Assembly: GCA_964555685.1 (NCBI GenBank)
Contig: CAZKTO010000013.1
Location: 1 to 50,712 of the forward strand
Direction: 5' to 3'
DNA from: CAZKTO01 sp964555685
GTDB taxonomy: Bacteria > Chloroflexota > Dehalococcoidia > SHYB01
DNA: 50,712 nt
Shown here: piece by piece, positions 48,804 through 50,712 of the stretch
How the letters are laid out: each line of letters opens with the position of its first letter
Numbering within the stretch: position 1 is the first letter of the stretch
Translations under genes and position numbers: made by a program
The notes under the pieces: model-generated
Seen by the model: only the letters and a program-made list of their open reading frames with translations
What the model was told of the DNA's origin: nothing
The model's database searches: none

Positions 48804-49907
48804 ATGAGCGCGCCCGTTGATGAACCTCGGCTAGTGCAGCGTCACACCCCGGTGCTGGTGCGCTTCCCTGAGATAGCGCCGGGCACATCGCGCAAAACGC
48901 AGCCCGGATACCCGCAGGTGGCGCCTCTCAAGTACGATTACCACCCCAGGGCCATCGAGATTCTCCTGGAACACGCGAACTTTCAGCCCAGGTGGCGTAT
49001 CTGGCGCGGCGGCAAACGGACCTACACATCGGAAGACATGCTCAAGCTGATGCAGAAGGGCCAGTACAAGAAGGACTTGAAACTCCTGCCCGGCGTGGGC
49101 CAGTTGAACCGGGAGGGATTTTGGCTAGGCTACGCGGCGATCCTAAAGAGCGGCAAGAGCTACCCCAAGACCTGCTACGCGCGCGTGGTGCACGGTGAGG
49201 GCATCAACGTCGGCCGGCTGGTGGTCCAATACTGGTACGCCTATTTCTATAACGACTTCTGGAACAGCCACGAGATGGACTGGGAGACGGTCATGATCGT
49301 GTTCAAACAGACCGATCGAGGCCCCCAGCCCACGGTTTGCGCCTATTCCGCCCACATGGATGGCCACTGGCTTCCCTGGTCCGAGGTGGAGAAGACCGAC
49401 GACATCCCGGCGCCGGCGCCGGACGGCACGCACCCCATCGTCTACGTGGCCAACGGCTCCCACGCCAACTACTTCCATGGCCCCGCGCTCTACCGGCCGG
49501 CGTCTTCCTCGATCACCATGCTCGTGAAGGTGGCGACGGCCGCCGTGGTCAAATTCGCCGGTATGGTCAGGTGGCGCACGCTCTCTCGAATATTCAAACC
49601 CAGGCTGAAGCGCGAGTTCCTGGACTACACCAGCTCATGGGAGGAAGGGGTCCACGACCCCATCGAAGCGCGGCTGATCCCGCCGAAAGTGGACAGGCTT
49701 TGGACGGGGGAATGGCGCTGGCTCAATCACAAGGGCCGGTTGGGCTCTCCGGGAACGATCCCCAAGCTCGACCTGGGCGATGCGGCGCCGGTTGGGCCGC
49801 CCCTGGCCGGGGACCGCTGGAACGACCCCTTCAAGTGGATCGACCTGACGTGCAAGCGGGCGGAGCCACGCGCGGAGGTCTTGCGACCGACGGCGCTGGA
49901 ACCGTAA
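48804..49907 (+). CDS. Vps62-like (DUF946-type) protein
   Basis: A 366-residue protein. The core, about 140-220, has the pattern of Vps62/DUF946-family proteins: VVQYWYAYFYNDFWNSHEMD with WETVMIVF, then VCAYSAHMDGHWLPWSEVEK, and HPIVYVANGSHANYF. These proteins are found in fungi, plants and some bacteria, and their function is unknown; conserved His and acidic residues suggest a metal or carbohydrate site. No signal peptide, but a mildly hydrophobic stretch follows (ITMLVKVATAAVVKFAGMV). ATG after AAGGAGAGC. It closes the plus-strand unit. Confidence 0.7.
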   Translation: MSAPVDEPRLVQRHTPVLVRFPEIAPGTSRKTQPGYPQVAPLKYDYHPRAIEILLEHANFQPRWRIWRGGKRTYTSEDMLKLMQKGQYKKDLKLLPGVGQLNREGFWLGYAAILKSGKSYPKTCYARVVHGEGINVGRLVVQYWYAYFYNDFWNSHEMDWETVMIVFKQTDRGPQPTVCAYSAHMDGHWLPWSEVEKTDDIPAPAPDGTHPIVYVANGSHANYFHGPALYRPASSSITMLVKVATAAVVKFAGMVRWRTLSRIFKPRLKREFLDYTSSWEEGVHDPIEARLIPPKVDRLWTGEWRWLNHKGRLGSPGTIPKLDLGDAAPVGPPLAGDRWNDPFKWIDLTCKRAEPRAEVLRPTALEP

Positions 49908-50252
49908 GCGCAGGGAGGGGAGTCCCAACGGAGATGGCGGGGTACGTGCGGCCCCGTTCACTGCTTTTCTCCCCGCCATCGGCCCGAAGGGAAGCTCCAA
50001 CACCCGGCGAATGGTGTAGCTCTTACCTTCAGGGATGTCCCTCCAAGACAGTCACCAGTATGAACTTGGAGAGTCTTACCAGGGAAGCCACAAGTAGCAG
50101 TAACGAGCTTGTCCTTAGTTGAGCACGGCAGTTCTGAGACAGGCTCCTTGCTCAAGCTCGATATACCGAACCCATCCCGAAATGTTGAACTGATTCAAGA
50201 CTAGGTTTTAGAATATGGCTGAGTTGTCTGAAGGAGGAGGGACTCAGCCGCT
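49908..50252. other. Gap between the Vps62-like gene and the IS remnant
   Basis: No gene is supported. GATGGCGGGG (49933-49942) and CCCCGCCATC (49971-49980) form a ten-base stem with a 28-base loop and may end the upstream transcript. TTCTGAGACAGGCTC (50132-50146) looks like an IS end, and the AT-richer stretch after it (to 50250) is probably the IS leader. A short minus-strand open frame over 49958-50155 has no recognisable family. Confidence 0.5.
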
Positions 50253-50466
50253 ATGGAGGAAATCACCGACGGCCGATGGGTCTTGATTGCTCCCCTGCTG
50301 CCCCCGAGGAAGCCCCGGGGACGGCGGCGGGCCGATGACCGGCAGACCCTGAACGGCATCCTGTGGATCCTGCGCTCGGGAGCACGCTGGAACGATCTTC
50401 CGAAGGAGTACGGCAGCGATACCCGGTGCCATCGGCGGCTCCAGGAGTGGCAGGCGCTGGGGGTCG
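50253..50466 (+). pseudogene. IS5-family transposase, N-terminal fragment
   Basis: From ATG 50253 the frame encodes the DUF4096-type N-terminus of an IS5-family transposase: MEEITDGRWVLIAPLLPPRK, then TLNGILWILRSGARWNDLPK and CHRRLQEWQALGV. After about 71 residues the similarity stops abruptly and the frame runs into sequence that codes on the other strand. The catalytic DDE part is missing, so this copy is dead. Confidence 0.8.
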
Positions 50467-50712
50467 AGGAAGAAGGTCAGCCGCTGCCCGCAGACCCCAC
50501 CCCGCTCTCCCACTACGGGACAGCGGGACTACCCGTGCTCGCTCCTCCTCGGCGGCGTCGCCAGCGGCGGAGTACGCCGACCGCAGGTCACCGTAGGCCT
50601 GGCATAACAAGCGCCGGCCCAACGCCTCGTAGATCAGCGGGAACAGGTCATCATGGTCGAGCCGCAGCAGCGCGCAACGGAGAAGGGCCGCCCAGTCTCG
50701 TCGCAGCTGGTC
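50263..50712 (-). pseudogene. End of an unknown gene running into the IS fragment (cut by window edge)
   Basis: The frame is open from the window edge (DQLRRDWAALLRCALLRLDH, DDLFPLIYEALGRRLLCQAY, GDLRSAYSAAGDAAEEERAR). It reads as a helical protein until about 50480, then continues as nonsense through the complement of the transposase to a stop at 50263. The natural C-terminus appears to have been replaced by the IS junction. Family not recognised. Confidence 0.4.

Noticed and set aside
49958..50155. Minus-strand open frame near the IS remnant.
   Set aside because: No recognisable family and no ribosome site; it spans the hairpin and the presumed IS end.
1..50712. CRISPR arrays or prophage modules.
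   Set aside because: No regularly spaced direct repeats and no capsid, portal or integrase genes were seen; the repeats present are dispersed palindromes.

Overview
The window is about 50.7 kb of high-GC bacterial DNA. Several traits point to a member of the Chloroflexota, possibly Dehalococcoidia or a SAR202-like group: a DUF951 gene beside pyrF, a fused shikimate kinase/3-dehydroquinate synthase, a threonine synthase - NIL - MoaD/ThiS operon, a transketolase split into two genes, several amidohydrolase-2 and NIPSNAP-like genes, and many short dispersed repeats. This placement is inferred from gene content and style; no marker tree was possible. Starts are often GTG or TTG. Several promoters are clear sigma70 type, some with an extended -10 (TGCTATAMT), and two or three genes look leaderless.

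Layout. 1-7,001 (minus): F-type ATP synthase operon atpI/Z-B-E-F-H-A-G-(two small ORFs)-D, with atpD cut by the window edge. 7,044-9,013 (minus): a DUF151/BFN nuclease gene, a DUF951 gene and pyrF. 9,200-15,842 (plus): an SDR gene, aroC, a RelE/ParE toxin-antitoxin pair, the aroK-aroB fusion, a small unknown gene, a truncated tgt copy, a hicB gene with a deleted hicA, and intact tgt. 15,991-18,092 (minus): threonine synthase, NIL protein and MoaD/ThiS sulfur carrier, behind a leader with a 10-codon reading frame and an intrinsic terminator. 18,132-21,020 (plus): an amidohydrolase and a ThDP enzyme. 21,046-22,260: an AbiTii-domain gene bracketed by inverted repeats next to tRNA-Arg(CCG). 22,352-25,542: yggS-proC-yggT, convergent yggU, and a second amidohydrolase. 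25,648-29,128: a cupin gene, a MITE-like element, then a low-GC two-gene segment (unknown protein; DnaQ-like exonuclease with BRCT) that ends in a good integron attC site, then a NIPSNAP-like gene. 29,136-30,263 (minus): an iron-type ABC substrate-binding lipoprotein behind a metalloregulator-like palindrome. 30,599-36,596 (plus): tRNA-Pro(TGG), an acyl-CoA dehydrogenase, a rhomboid protease, an orphan structured RNA unit with a short reading frame, split transketolase and a flippase-like membrane protein. 36,604-39,686 (minus): a small acidic protein, proA and proB. 39,735-40,587 (plus): a second SDR. 40,834-41,742 (minus): an orphan DNA methyltransferase. 41,927-49,907 (plus): a seven-gene unit. 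50,132-50,712: remains of an IS5-family element joined to the end of another gene.

The housekeeping part covers energy (ATP synthase), shikimate/chorismate, proline, pyrimidine, a sulfur or threonine amino-acid route, queuosine tRNA modification and the pentose phosphate pathway. The accessory part consists of toxin-antitoxin and abortive-infection genes, an integron-type cassette, MITE-like repeats, and the 42.1-49.9 kb unit. That unit joins two proteins sharing a Gly-rich GNIVGK N-terminal motif to an alpha/beta hydrolase, a PCMH-type FAD oxidase, a small partner protein, a cholesterol-oxidase-like GMC oxidoreductase and a Vps62-like protein. Part of it looks like a split form of large fused GMC oxidase/hydrolase proteins.

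The most promising new signals are the attC-bounded cassette, the orphan RNA unit at 33.3-33.6 kb, the leaderless leader peptide/terminator before threonine synthase, the inverted-repeat-bounded AbiTii cassette, and the 42.1-49.9 kb unit.
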